A stretch of DNA of 64,000 nt from Leptolyngbya sp. FACHB-8 (GCF_014695575.1 NZ_JACJOO010000039.1:1-64000); one strand, 5' to 3'. Shown: positions 1 to 8,940, counted from the stretch's first letter. Numbers and translations are program-made. The notes: generated from the letters alone by a model not told the origin.

Positions 1-54
1 CTCTAACTGCTCCAGGCTCTCCGTCACCGTGACTTGAAAAGGACGTCCTGTCAT
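1..54 (-). CDS. Possible IS630-type transposase N-terminus (partial)
   Basis: Reading leftward from an ATG at 54, the 18 visible codons give MTGRPFQVTVTESLEQLE, which runs off the window edge. This resembles my memory of the start of short cyanobacterial helix-turn-helix proteins of the IS630 transposase group. With so few residues the family cannot be confirmed. A second ATG at 61 lies in another frame. Confidence 0.3.
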   Translation of the reverse strand, partial: MTGRPFQVTVTESLEQLE

Positions 55-624
55 CGCCCATCACCTCAAAGAGGACTCTTCTAGTTTGGCGCAGCTTCAT
101 ATTTGTTTGGTATTAGGTCACGGCTATTTAATAGGATGCGATACAATTCCAGATCCCCGCTGCAGATACAAAATTAATATCAATTTAGGATAAGTTGAAG
201 TGCTAACTTTCGTATGCTTGGCACCTCAAATACCTTTTACTTGAGCTCAACTAAAGTTTAGAGGTTTTAGAAGAACCGACTGCAGACTTCGTTAACGATG
301 ATCGTGGTTCAACCCAATCACGATAGAATTGTTCGTTTACAGCCTCATTACAATCTTTTTGGGTTCATCTGCGAAGTATCGGTTTATGTTGAATGAAAAG
401 CTTCGTTTCAAGGTTGTGCGATCGCCCCGATAACTCGTTGCTAACTCGTTTCTAAAGAATTAACCTCAAATGGCGCTGTAATGTTTCGCTATGGTTTTTT
501 CCCGTTGAGTACATCGTCAGGCGTTTCGCTGCTCATGCAAAGCGGCTTTAAAGGGCTTGCTGTTAGAGTCATTTTCTTTCTGTCTCTTCCATATGCAGGT
601 CATCACAAAAGGATAACGGTGTAA
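55..624. other. Gap without a recognised gene
   Basis: These 570 bases between the edge gene and the pentapeptide-repeat gene are AT-rich compared with the genes. I see no coding region, strong hairpin or repeat of the families listed below. The segment presumably holds divergent promoters. A plausible ribosome binding stretch (AAAGGATAA) lies just upstream of the ATG at 625. Confidence 0.5.
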
Positions 625-1686
625 ATGGCTGACCAGGAGCACCTGGAATTACTGAAACAGGGAACCGGGGTTTGGAATCACTGGCGGGAACAACATGCTG
701 ACGTTCATCCAAACCTCTACCAGGCTGTGTTGAACAAGGCCAACCTGCGAGAGGCCGCCCTCCACCATACCAACCTGCAAGAAGGCGATCTAAACCACGT
801 TGACCTCTGCATGGCTGATCTGCGGCAGTCAAACCTGATGGGAATTCGGCTCAAGGAAGCACACCTTTATACCGCTGATTTGCGGGGAGCTAACTTGCAA
901 GACTCCAGTTTGCTGGGGGCTGATTTACGGGAGGCAAACCTGGGCTCAGCTGACCTGCAGCGCGCAAATCTCAGTTCATCAATATTAGTTATGGCGGATT
1001 TGCACGATGCCAACTTGCGGGAAGCTGTCTTGCAGGAGGCGAAACTCAACTACGCCAACCTCAGCTATGCTGACCTATCCCTGGCTGATCTGCAGAAATG
1101 TGATTTTGGGCGGGCCGATTTGCGAGGGGCACATTTCTACACAGCCAATTTGAAGCGTAGTAATCTGTATTGCGCCAATCTCAGCCATGCTGACTTGCGA
1201 GAGGCCCTGTTAGTAGAGGCAAATCTGCGTGACGCTGATTTACGGGAAGCCAATCTAAACATGGCAATTCTCTCCTTGGCGAATCTTATTGGCACAACGC
1301 TCTACCATGCTGATTTGATGTTTGCCAACTTGAGTATGGCTAACTTATGTATGGCAAACCTCAGCCGGGCTAATTTAACCGGTACTACCTTGATTGGAAC
1401 TAACTTCATTGGCTCCAATTTGTACCTGGCGATGATGCAAGACGCCAATTTGATGGAGGCCGACTTACGAGAGGCAACCCTGAATGAAGCAGACTGTAAC
1501 GGTGCCAATTTGCAGAGTGCCAATTTCAGCATGGCCAACCTGACCTACGCCAATTTGCAAGGAGCGAATCTTCAAGGGGCAAACCTGCGTCAAGCTAATC
1601 TATGGAACGCTAATCTGAAAGATGCCAACTTGGAGGGCGTCAGTTTTCAGGGAGCTGTCATGCCAGACGGGCGCGTCCATTCCTAA
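625..1686 (+). CDS. Pentapeptide-repeat protein
   Basis: The 353-residue product is almost entirely tandem five-residue repeats of the A(D/N)LXX type (ADLRQSNLMG, ANLQDSSLLGADLREANL and so on) from about residue 35 to the C-terminus. Such repeats fold as a right-handed quadrilateral beta-helix. No signal peptide or membrane segment is visible, so it should be cytoplasmic. The first ~35 residues (MADQEHLELLKQGTGVWNHW) form a non-repeat cap of a type common in cyanobacterial members, which often contain 'LLKQGVxxWNxWR'. The molecular role of most cyanobacterial pentapeptide proteins is unknown and nothing here specifies one. It stands alone with long gaps on both sides. Confidence 0.9.
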   Translation: MADQEHLELLKQGTGVWNHWREQHADVHPNLYQAVLNKANLREAALHHTNLQEGDLNHVDLCMADLRQSNLMGIRLKEAHLYTADLRGANLQDSSLLGADLREANLGSADLQRANLSSSILVMADLHDANLREAVLQEAKLNYANLSYADLSLADLQKCDFGRADLRGAHFYTANLKRSNLYCANLSHADLREALLVEANLRDADLREANLNMAILSLANLIGTTLYHADLMFANLSMANLCMANLSRANLTGTTLIGTNFIGSNLYLAMMQDANLMEADLREATLNEADCNGANLQSANFSMANLTYANLQGANLQGANLRQANLWNANLKDANLEGVSFQGAVMPDGRVHS

Positions 1687-1931
1687 AACCCGTTTGGAAA
1701 TCAACTTTTTCCATCACTTTTCAAACAGTTTTTTAGAAGAAATCTCTCAGAAACTCGCAGCTTCTTTTGAATATGAGTGGGTGGAGAGCGATCGCCCTCC
1801 ACCCACTCATTTGCTGAAGCGCTTATTTCTGCCTGTATAAAGTACACTCGAAACCGCCTCAATCCGAACTCAGGTTGATAGGTTTTATTGCAGCGTTTGA
1901 GATTACTTCTAAACCAACCTTACGTATTTTT

Positions 1932-1966
1932 GTTGAATGTGATGGGTATTACCCACCACATTCAAC
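1932..1966. repeat. Intergenic hairpin
   Basis: GTTGAATGTG on the left pairs with CACATTCAAC on the right. The inner TGGGTA/ACCCA segment extends the stem around a very short apex, with one mismatch. There is no T-tract, so it is not an obvious terminator. Confidence 0.7.
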
Positions 1967-2241
1967 AGAAGTGTTTCAGGTATGGTGAGCTTACATAAGT
2001 TCTATCAAAACAAGTGTGAGGGGAGACAACAACTAAGGGGGGAACCCCTAGAGGGCGTGTGCCTCTTGCGGGATGACAACCTTCACCTGATACTGTCAGT
2101 GAGTTGAACCGCTGTACCAGTGGAATTACAGATACATCTAGGTGGCCGAACGAACAGTTGGTTAGTTGCCCGGATTGAGATCTGTACCTCTTTAGGTCAG
2201 CATTTGACTGGTTGCATCTACATCAGCATCTACTAACCATC

Positions 2242-2382
2242 ATGAATAAGGTTCTCACGATCGCTACTCTCTTAGCTTCGATCGCTATGGGATTGCATGT
2301 TCTGACAGCAGGACACGGAACGGATTTAGGTCTACAGGCTAAAAACCCGCCCTGCTCCCCTGATTACGCAGAATGCCAGTAG
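2242..2382 (+). CDS. Small secreted peptide, 46 residues
   Basis: An ATG at 2242 opens a 46-codon frame. It starts MNKVLTIATLLASIAMGLHV, a basic N-terminus plus a hydrophobic core typical of a signal peptide. A short polar tail follows with two cysteines (PPCSPDYAEC). Predicted cleavage would leave a mature peptide of about 20 residues able to form one disulfide. It stands alone in a 1.3 kb gap. I do not recognise the family. The shape (signal plus Cys pair) is the only support, so it may be a chance frame. Confidence 0.45.
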   Translation: MNKVLTIATLLASIAMGLHVLTAGHGTDLGLQAKNPPCSPDYAECQ

Positions 2383-2413
2383 GGGCTCCTTTAGCAAAGC
2401 CTTACTGTACTGC

Positions 2414-2464
2414 CGTCATGGTTCTGTCTGAAAAATTATAAGTTTGTCAGTCAAAACCATGACG
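2414..2464. repeat. Inverted repeat downstream of small peptide
   Basis: CGTCATGGTT pairs exactly with AACCATGACG. An inner partial stem CTGA/TCAG with A/T pairs surrounds an AT-rich loop. It lies 32 bases after the small-peptide stop codon and may end its transcript, although no clear T-tract follows. Confidence 0.6.
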
Positions 2465-3016
2465 ATTCGCACAATTCGCAGCTGAGTACAGGGTCTAACC
2501 CGAGCTCTCCTGATTAAATTCTAGACGGAGGCTTCAAGGAGCTCAACTGCAACGGAGGGGAGAATCAGTAGCTTGGTGAGCATAGCTCTAACCCTTGATG
2601 TTTCCATTCAGGTTATTTCTAGGACTTTATTAAACGGTAAAAATATCGGAATTCTAATATCGGTTGCCCTAAACTTCGCCCAACTGGTAGGACAGTGAAA
2701 ACTCTGGTTCTCTTAAAAATGTGCGGATCGTAGGCCTCTGTATGTGAATAAAGCTTAAAGATAGGCTAGTTGCCGTGCCGAATTACGATCCAGCTCCAGC
2801 AGACTGACAGTATTGCCTCAGGGCGATCGCCTGTTAGGATGCTTTACCTAAATTTAGAGTCATTCATTAACTCGAGTGATGAACTGTTAGGCTAGTGGAT
2901 AGGCTTTGGCTCTCTGATCTAAGATCAGGTATGCCAGTGTCCAGCTATTCATCAGTGTGAAGAATAGGCCATCAGGGTTTGGTATCGTGACGTAAATATT
3001 CCGTCGCTTATGCGTC

Positions 3017-4783
3017 GTGAGACCGGTGCGGGGCATCTCCTATCTCCTTGCTCAACCTCATCCATGCACCCCCCCAGTGGTTTTGCCTAGAAAACCCTCC
3101 AAACGGCATCGCTCTTTTTTGGGCTCTCGGCCCTTTCAGCCCGTTAGCTTGCGCACGAAGCTGCTGGTCGGCTTTAGCGTGGTCTTTACGCTGGTCTTTT
3201 CCGGAGCTTTTTACTGGTTTTACAGTTTTACGACCGAGAAGGTCATCGCTCGGCTCCGCTCTGATATGCTTGCAACCTTAACAGGAGCATCTCAAGGGGT
3301 CGATGTACCCGATTTGATGGCCCTTTACCAGGATGGTGTTCGTAACGAAGAAGGTTTCTCTGATGACCCTCGTTACCTGGAATTGCTGTCCTGGTTTAAT
3401 ACGGTCAACAATATTGAGCCGAGAGCATGGCTGTATACCTATGCCATTGGTACGGCAAAAAATAATCGTCGGGTTGGGCCATCAGCGGTACACCCCAATG
3501 AATTAGAAATTATTTATCTTGTGGATGTTTGGGCCCTACATGATCCCGACAAGGCAGCCCATTTTCTGGAGCCAGATGAGGCAGGTATTGCGGCGCGGCG
3601 TGTACACCTGGGGGATACCTTCGAGTCGGATATCTATAAGGACAAGTGGGGCACCTGGATGTCGGCATTTGCTCCCCTGAAAAATCAGAAGGGAGAAGTG
3701 GTTGCGGTTTTAGGGTTGGATATCGAAGCCAGCTATGTCCGTCAGCTTCAGGCCGCCATTCGCCAGCGTTTTGTCATTGCCTATGTGGTCACCTACGGTG
3801 TTTTCTTTGCGCTGATTTATCTATTGTCAGGAATGATGACCCGGCATTTACGAGAGTTGACCCGCTCGGCGGAACATATCTCGGCAGGAGATTATCGGCG
3901 CAGTGTGCCCATTGAGCGACAGAGCCATTTCCCGGATGAATTGGATCGCCTGGCTCAGGTGTTTGAGGAAATGGTCGAGAGCATTCGGATTCGGGAGCAA
4001 TTAATTCGGGAAGGGAAGCGAGCGCAGAATGAAATGCAGTCTGCTCTGCAGGAAGAGCGTGAACTCAATGAGTTGAAATCCCGTTTTATTTCGATGATTT
4101 CCCATGAACTGCGTACCCCGCTGACTGTTATTCGCACGTCGCTTGAATTGCTTGAACGCTATGGCCATGTAGCTTCTGCGGAGCAACAACAGAAGTACTA
4201 TCAGCGGAGCCGTAATGCTGTAGAAACGATGAGCCAGCTTATCGATGACGTCCTGATGATCGGTAAGGGCGAAGCAGACGGTTTAGAGTTTACGCCGACT
4301 CGGATGGATGTGCGGCAGTTTTGTCGGGAGTTATCGGCAGAAATTCGTCAGAGTATGGGCAATTCCCATGTGTTGGTCTTTTCGAGCACTGGCTGGTATG
4401 GTGAAGCCTATTTTGATCCGAAATTGCTGCGTTCCATCCTGAATAACTTGCTGTCAAACGCGGTCAAGTACTCTCCTGCAGGCAGTCGGATTGACTTTAC
4501 ACTGTGCTGTCAGGATGAGATGGCAACTTTTGAAGTTCGCGACGCAGGCATCGGTATTCCAATGGATGATCAGCCGCGATTATTTGAAATGTTCCACCGG
4601 GCTAGCAATGTCAATGCGATTCGGGGAACGGGCCTGGGATTGGCGATCGTGCGGCAATGTGTCGTGTTACACGGCGGCACCATTACATTCAGCAGCCAGG
4701 AAGGAAAAGGAACGTGCTTTACAGTAGCGTTGCCAATTCTTCTAGAGTTGCCACAGCATCAGACTTTAGAGCAGTCCGTTTAG
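3017..4783 (+). CDS. Membrane sensor histidine kinase (orphan)
   Basis: This 588-residue protein autophosphorylates on a histidine and would pass phosphate to a response regulator, none of which is adjacent. Layout: basic N-terminus, membrane segment around residues 49-70, a periplasmic sensing region of about 180 residues, a second membrane segment around 252-274, a HAMP linker, then a HisKA domain with SHELRTPL (phosphorylated H363). The HATPase domain has an N-box around N481 (LLSNAVKYSP), G1 box DAGIGIP and G2 GTGLGLAIVRQ. All catalytic boxes look intact. The sensing region contains YTYAIGTAKNNRR and DIYKDKWGTWMSAFAPL, so it is probably a Cache-like fold, which is inference. The start is a GTG at 3017 without a clear ribosome site; a later start is possible. 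Confidence 0.88.
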   Translation: MRPVRGISYLLAQPHPCTPPVVLPRKPSKRHRSFLGSRPFQPVSLRTKLLVGFSVVFTLVFSGAFYWFYSFTTEKVIARLRSDMLATLTGASQGVDVPDLMALYQDGVRNEEGFSDDPRYLELLSWFNTVNNIEPRAWLYTYAIGTAKNNRRVGPSAVHPNELEIIYLVDVWALHDPDKAAHFLEPDEAGIAARRVHLGDTFESDIYKDKWGTWMSAFAPLKNQKGEVVAVLGLDIEASYVRQLQAAIRQRFVIAYVVTYGVFFALIYLLSGMMTRHLRELTRSAEHISAGDYRRSVPIERQSHFPDELDRLAQVFEEMVESIRIREQLIREGKRAQNEMQSALQEERELNELKSRFISMISHELRTPLTVIRTSLELLERYGHVASAEQQQKYYQRSRNAVETMSQLIDDVLMIGKGEADGLEFTPTRMDVRQFCRELSAEIRQSMGNSHVLVFSSTGWYGEAYFDPKLLRSILNNLLSNAVKYSPAGSRIDFTLCCQDEMATFEVRDAGIGIPMDDQPRLFEMFHRASNVNAIRGTGLGLAIVRQCVVLHGGTITFSSQEGKGTCFTVALPILLELPQHQTLEQSV

Positions 4784-4834
4784 ATGATATGGAATATGTG
4801 TGGCGACAAGTGACGGCCTATTCCATATTTAGTT

Positions 4835-6160
4835 CTAGAACAGGAAATTAATCTCTACGTCCCATTGATTGTCCTGGCGCTTCAGACGAATTTGTCGGAT
4901 AAATTCTCGAAAGTAGAAGCGACGTTCGGCTTCTGACAGGTCCTGCCAGAACTGCGGGATAGAAACAACCTGGGCGATCGCCATAAGATTCTCGGGCGGC
5001 AACTGATCCAGTCGATTCTGCAATGCTGCCATCTCAGTCCGCAAATGATACGCCCGTAGCTCTGTGGTTTCTGTATCTAACACCCCGGTCTTTAACAGCT
5101 CGGGCAGCTGCGTTAGCACAGCTTGCTTTTCCTGAATTTGCTGTTCGAGTTGGGCCTTGATGCTGGCTCCGGAAGGGGGGCCACCTGGCCCCTGCAATGC
5201 CGCTACAGCAGGAGGCAGTGCTTCACATACCCGCTGAATCGTTCGCTCTAAAACGTCGCCGTAGGCCAGAGCAGAGCAGCGAGGCTGCTGGGTGCACTGC
5301 ACTGGACGTAAGTATTCATAAACCTGAGCGCGCCGGGGGGCACTGACGCGGGTTGTGGTCATAGCAGAGCCACAGGTCGCACACGTCACCAGCCCTGCCA
5401 GGGAGCGGGAAGCACTGGCTGAACGAGAGGGAAGAGAACGGTTGCGGCGCAGTAGGCGTTCGATCTGGGCGGCTTCCTGTCGGGAAATTAGAGGGGCGTG
5501 GGTGTCGGCAATGACGTCACCATTTTGATAGGCCAGGTCGCCTCGATAGATAGGGTTAATGAGCCAGCGCTTGCCGGTAGAGACCGAAATGCGCTTGTTG
5601 TACTTCTGCTGCAAGTAGCGAACGCTGCCACGCAAGGATCCGTAAAGCAGAAAGTGCTCAAAAAAGTCTTTGACGACGGGAGCCGTTGTGCGGTCGAGGA
5701 GGTAGCGATCGCGTCCCCGTCGATACCCATAGGGAGCTTTCCCAGGAGGTGGCAAGGCTTTGAGACGATTACGGGCATGGCCTTGTCGAATCCGACGGCT
5801 GCGTTGCTCGGCTTGCAGCCCCTGCCAGAGAAGCCAAAGCTGAGGGTTATTGACGGGCTGTTCGGCCTCATCTGGGGCCAGGGAAACGGGAGTGATGCCA
5901 CGTTCGGTGAGGGCTTGCAGGCGATCGCCCACCTCCGCCACGCTTTCTCCGAGGTCAGACCAGCGGCGTACCAATACTTGCTGGACAGGTTCAGTCTCGT
6001 GATCCTGCAGTAATTGGAGCCATTGCAATCGGGGGCTCTGTGCTCCAGGGTCATGGCTAGACCAGTCTTGGTAAATTTGGGCGACAGGTTGTCCCCAGTC
6101 CACCTGGGTGGCTGAGTCTTCCAATAGGGGATCGAAGTTGAGGTAGGCGACCACCTTCAT
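4835..6160 (-). CDS. Serine-recombinase family protein with degenerate catalytic domain
   Basis: I chose the ATG at 6160 (MKVVAYLNFDP), giving 441 residues; an upstream in-frame ATG at 6205 would add 15. Residues about 150-255 match the Recombinase domain of large serine recombinases (APYGYRRGRDRYLLD, GKRWLINPIYRGDLAY). A zinc-ribbon-like region follows (GLVTCATCGSAMTT, then a later cysteine pair) and then a coiled-coil-rich C-terminus. The N-terminal resolvase-like part lacks the family's Y-x-R-x-S motif, and the usual LDRLGRS stretch reads RWSDLGES. The nucleophilic serine and key arginines therefore appear lost. XisF-type excisionases are the nearest functional class I know. A DNA-binding or regulatory role without strand cleavage is inference. 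It converges with the sensor kinase gene. Confidence 0.75.
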   Translation of the reverse strand: MKVVAYLNFDPLLEDSATQVDWGQPVAQIYQDWSSHDPGAQSPRLQWLQLLQDHETEPVQQVLVRRWSDLGESVAEVGDRLQALTERGITPVSLAPDEAEQPVNNPQLWLLWQGLQAEQRSRRIRQGHARNRLKALPPPGKAPYGYRRGRDRYLLDRTTAPVVKDFFEHFLLYGSLRGSVRYLQQKYNKRISVSTGKRWLINPIYRGDLAYQNGDVIADTHAPLISRQEAAQIERLLRRNRSLPSRSASASRSLAGLVTCATCGSAMTTTRVSAPRRAQVYEYLRPVQCTQQPRCSALAYGDVLERTIQRVCEALPPAVAALQGPGGPPSGASIKAQLEQQIQEKQAVLTQLPELLKTGVLDTETTELRAYHLRTEMAALQNRLDQLPPENLMAIAQVVSIPQFWQDLSEAERRFYFREFIRQIRLKRQDNQWDVEINFLF

Positions 6161-6309
6161 GCAAGTCTTTCTCAAAAATAGTCGAGAGTATGAAGTGTTT
6201 TGCAAGGCTGTACTGAATCAATGACCGCAGCACTATAGGGGCCCTGAGCCTCCTCTACAATGGTAATTCAGGCCTAAAAGGGCGCTCTACCCACAGGAAA
6301 TTTCGAACC

Positions 6310-7650
6310 ATGCCCGAGTTGCAATCCCTTGAAACCAGTTTTGCCCATCTGGTGGAATCTCTCCAGGCACAACGGCAAACGGATGAAACGTTTACGTTGC
6401 GGGTGACGGGTGAACAAAGCCAGTTTATGCGTTTTAACCGGGCTAGAGTGCGCCAAACAGGGTGTGTGGAGGACTGTGATGCGACACTTACCTGGACCCA
6501 GGGGCAGCGAGTGGCTTCCGCAAGTTTTCCATTATCAGGTAATTCTGCAAGGGACTGGGAGACCGCCCAGGGGATGCTGAAGGTGTTACGGCAGGAGATG
6601 CCTCAGTTGCCTGAAGACCCCTACCAGGTACTGCCACAGGGGACGGCACGCAGCCGGGAAGTGCATTCCGGGGCATTGTTACCGCCGACTCAGGTAGCGA
6701 AAGCGGTGCTTGCTCCTGTCGTCGGTTTAGACTTTGCAGGGCTGTATGCCGGAGGGACGGTGCTGCGCGCCTATGCAGATTCGGCTGGGCAGCAGCATTG
6801 GTTTCTGACGGAGACGTTTTCGCTGGATTACTCGATCTATACGCCAGATGGCCAGGCCGTGAAGGGAACCTTGGCAGGGAGTCAGTGGGATGATGCGATC
6901 TATGCGGATAAGTTGGTGGATGCCAGCCACCAGCTGGAGCGTTTGAGCCAACCGCCTAAGATGATTGATCGAGGGCAGTATCGGACGTATCTGGCTCCGG
7001 CGGCGATCGCAGAACTCATCTCGATGTTTTCCTGGGGGGCGGTGAGTGAGTCAGCAATGCAGCAGGGGGCAAGTGCGCTGGCAGCTATGCGGCGAGATCA
7101 GAAGAAATTATCGCCCCGGTTTAACCTGAAAGAAAATTTCAGCCATGGGGCGGTGCCCCGGTTCAATGATCTGGGGGAGATGGCTCCGTTGGAAATGTCG
7201 ATCATTGAGGAGGGGGTGCTGGTCAATACGCTGGTGAGTTCGCGATCGGCAAAGGAGTATGACAAGCAGTCGAATGGGGCGAGTGGGTCGGAGAGTTTGC
7301 GATCGCCTGAAGTTTCTCCTGGAACTCTTGCAGCTTCAGATATTTTGAAAACTCTGGGGACGGGGTTGTATTTGTCGAATTTGCATTATTTGAATTGGAG
7401 CGATCGCCCTTCTGGTCGGATTACAGGGATGACGCGGTATGCCTGTTTTTGGGTGGAGGATGGGGAGATTGTGGCTCCGATTGAGAATCTGCGATTTGAT
7501 GAGAGCCTGTATCGGTTTTTGGGGGATCAACTGGTTGATCTGACGGATTTTCAAGAGTTTATTCCAGAGTTGACGACCTATGATTATCGGCACCTGGGGG
7601 GTGCGTGGTTGCCGGGGGCTCTGGTTGATGGTTTTACGTTTACGCTTTAG
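6310..7650 (+). CDS. TldD/PmbA family protein, PmbA (TldE)-like
   Basis: The 446-residue product matches the PmbA/TldE half of the TldD-TldE metalloprotease system, which degrades unfolded peptides and matures certain modified peptides. Visible landmarks include GLDFAGLYAGGTVLRAYADS, FNLKENFSHG and the C-terminal GDGEI-like segment VEDGEIVAPIENLRFDESLYRFLG. No HExxxH zinc motif is present. That is expected, because the catalytic motif belongs to the TldD partner, which is not in this window. ATG at 6310 follows a short gap after the divergent recombinase gene. A repeat cluster occupies the space after the stop codon. Confidence 0.85.
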   Translation: MPELQSLETSFAHLVESLQAQRQTDETFTLRVTGEQSQFMRFNRARVRQTGCVEDCDATLTWTQGQRVASASFPLSGNSARDWETAQGMLKVLRQEMPQLPEDPYQVLPQGTARSREVHSGALLPPTQVAKAVLAPVVGLDFAGLYAGGTVLRAYADSAGQQHWFLTETFSLDYSIYTPDGQAVKGTLAGSQWDDAIYADKLVDASHQLERLSQPPKMIDRGQYRTYLAPAAIAELISMFSWGAVSESAMQQGASALAAMRRDQKKLSPRFNLKENFSHGAVPRFNDLGEMAPLEMSIIEEGVLVNTLVSSRSAKEYDKQSNGASGSESLRSPEVSPGTLAASDILKTLGTGLYLSNLHYLNWSDRPSGRITGMTRYACFWVEDGEIVAPIENLRFDESLYRFLGDQLVDLTDFQEFIPELTTYDYRHLGGAWLPGALVDGFTFTL

Positions 7651-7662
7651 TGTTCTATGGCT

Positions 7663-7798
7663 TTACGTAACCTCAGTTCGGGTTAAGGGCTTTTTCGAGT
7701 GCCGCGCTTCGCGCGGCACTCGAAAAAGCCCATTATTGCGTGCGCGAAACGCACGCAATAATGGGCGGTTCGGCTTATTCCGAACTGACGTTACGTAA
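7663..7798. repeat. Clover-like element: outer stem enclosing two hairpins
   Basis: The outer arms are TTACGTAAC-C-TCAGTTCGG at 7663 and the complement of TTACGTAAC-G-TCAGTTCGG ending at 7798. Both ends carry TTACGTAA. Between them sit two perfect hairpins: 7688-7730 (20-bp stem, TTC loop, apex CCGCGC-TTC-GCGCGG) and 7728-7766 (17-bp stem, 5-base loop). The second shares its first bases with the end of the first. The element begins 12 bases after the pmbA-like stop codon. It resembles the element at 35563-35742 in architecture but not in sequence. Confidence 0.85.
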
Positions 7799-7810
7799 TT
7801 CGGTGAGGAC

Positions 7811-7859
7811 AGATTATTTGTGAAAAGGTCTGCGCTGCGGGGCTTTTCACAAATAATCT
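7811..7859. repeat. Intergenic hairpin
   Basis: AGATTATTTGTGAAAAG at 7811 pairs exactly with its complement ending at 7858/7859 around a 15-base GC-rich loop. It directly follows the clover-like element. The flanks (GAGGACAG and the complement of CTCAGGAA) are weakly complementary. Confidence 0.8.
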
Positions 7860-7890
7860 TCCTGAGTTTCGGTGCATAGGCTGGAGACCC

Positions 7891-7974
7891 TGCTTGGGGG
7901 CGCGTCGCCCCCCAAACCCCCTGACTGGGGGACGGCTGCCCGTCCCCCAGACCCCCTCGGCAAGGAGGTTTTGC
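7891..7974 (+). repeat. GC-rich dispersed repeat, copy 1
   Basis: An 84-bp segment beginning TGCTTGGGGGCGCGTCGC. It contains the perfect hairpin CTGGGGGACGG / CCGTCCCCCAG and a second stem around GGGGGCG-CG-TCGCCCCC. A second copy lies in the opposite orientation at 21171-21256, with most positions shared. The downstream gap up to 8047 shows nothing else. It lies at the 3' side of the ABC ATPase gene, which reads toward it. Confidence 0.8.
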
Positions 7975-8047
7975 AGGGGTGTTGTTAGGCCGCTTCGCAT
8001 TGCTGGGGTTTTGAAGCAGACCCCGGTGAGGTGGTCGCCGCAATTGC

Positions 8048-8938
8048 TTACCCTTTCGTCACTTCCAAATAAATATGCTCTAGGCGGATGGGGTGGCGGG
8101 CGATCGCATCGAGTGGAACACCATCGAATTGGGCAATGATGTCTTTTAGTTCTAAATGTTGGGGGAGCCAGAAGGCGAGGTCGCTGCCGTAGCGGCGATG
8201 GGTGAGGTTGAGAGTTTGGGCTCGGGCGATCGCGGCTTCCTCATCGGGGGTTTGGATGGTGAGGATTTCTTGGGCGGGGATGAGTTGACGCAGTTCGGTG
8301 AGGGTGCCTTCCTGGAGGATAGTGCCTTGTTTGAGAAAGCCGATGCGATCGCACAGCCGCTCGGCTTCGTCGAGTAGGTGGGTGGTGAGGAGAATGGTCA
8401 TCCCCTGCTTTTGCAGGGTGCGGATCAGTTCCCAGAGGTCATAGCGGGCTTCGATGTCGAGGCCGGTGGTGGGTTCGTCGAGGACGACGAGTTTGGGTTG
8501 GTGAATGAGGGCGATCGCCATACTCAAGCGGCGTTTCATGCCGCCACTCAGACGTTCGGCGATGGTGGTGGTGCGATCGCTTAAGCCAACGGATTCCAGG
8601 CAGAGCTGCACGCGGCGGCGGCGTTCTTTGCCTGAGATGCCGTAGAGCCGTGCAAAGAAATCGAGGTTTTCGGCGCAGGTCAGGCTGCGGTAGATGAGGT
8701 TTTCCTGAGGGGCGATGCCGAGCCAGGGTTTGGTACGCTCAGAGACGGGTTGGCCGTTGATAAAGATATGGCCTGCGTCGGCCTGAAGCAGATTGCTGAG
8801 GATGTTGATAGTGGTGGTTTTCCCGGCTCCATTCGGTCCTAATAAGCCATAGATTTCGCCGGTGGGAATGTGCAGGTTCAGATCCTGCAGGACGGTACGA
8901 GGCCCGTAGCTCTTTTTCAGCCCTTCAATTTTCAACAT
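8048..8938 (-). CDS. ABC transporter ATP-binding protein (DrrA-like)
   Basis: This 296-residue protein is the nucleotide-binding subunit of an ABC-2 type exporter. Its Walker A is GPNGAGKTT, the signature is LSGGMKRRLS, Walker B is LVVLDEPTTGLD, and the switch histidine is in TTHLLDEAE. A C-terminal extension of about 80 residues follows, as in DrrA/CcmA-type subunits. I chose ATG at 8938 (MLKIEGLKKSYGPRT) because upstream in-frame codons overlap the permease gene. That start lies 2 bases after the permease stop at 8941, so the two are co-transcribed. The exported substrate is not evident from sequence. Confidence 0.9.
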   Translation of the reverse strand: MLKIEGLKKSYGPRTVLQDLNLHIPTGEIYGLLGPNGAGKTTTINILSNLLQADAGHIFINGQPVSERTKPWLGIAPQENLIYRSLTCAENLDFFARLYGISGKERRRRVQLCLESVGLSDRTTTIAERLSGGMKRRLSMAIALIHQPKLVVLDEPTTGLDIEARYDLWELIRTLQKQGMTILLTTHLLDEAERLCDRIGFLKQGTILQEGTLTELRQLIPAQEILTIQTPDEEAAIARAQTLNLTHRRYGSDLAFWLPQHLELKDIIAQFDGVPLDAIARHPIRLEHIYLEVTKG

Positions 8939-8940
8939 TT

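Larger units (their letters stand above)
1687..3016. other. Long gap holding a tiny ORF and two hairpins
   Basis: About 1.3 kb separates the pentapeptide gene from the sensor kinase. Inside are a hairpin at 1932-1966, a short secreted-peptide ORF at 2242-2382 and an inverted repeat at 2414-2464. The stretch 2020-2110 has small GC-rich stem candidates (GGGGAACCCC; GAGGGCGTGTGCCTC) upstream of the tiny ORF and could be a structured leader, but I match it to no known riboswitch. Nothing further is recognisable in 2465-3016. Confidence 0.5.

Noticed and set aside
867-1538. Antisense open frames rich in SA-x-R-K-L repeats
   Set aside because: They are the reverse reading of the pentapeptide repeats and have no independent support.
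2000-2240. Glutamine (glnA/downstream-peptide) riboswitch before the small peptide
   Set aside because: The conserved sequence blocks I know for that motif were not found.
7663-8047. Several short open frames across the repeat cluster
   Set aside because: They read through GC-rich palindromes and have no ribosome site or homology pattern.
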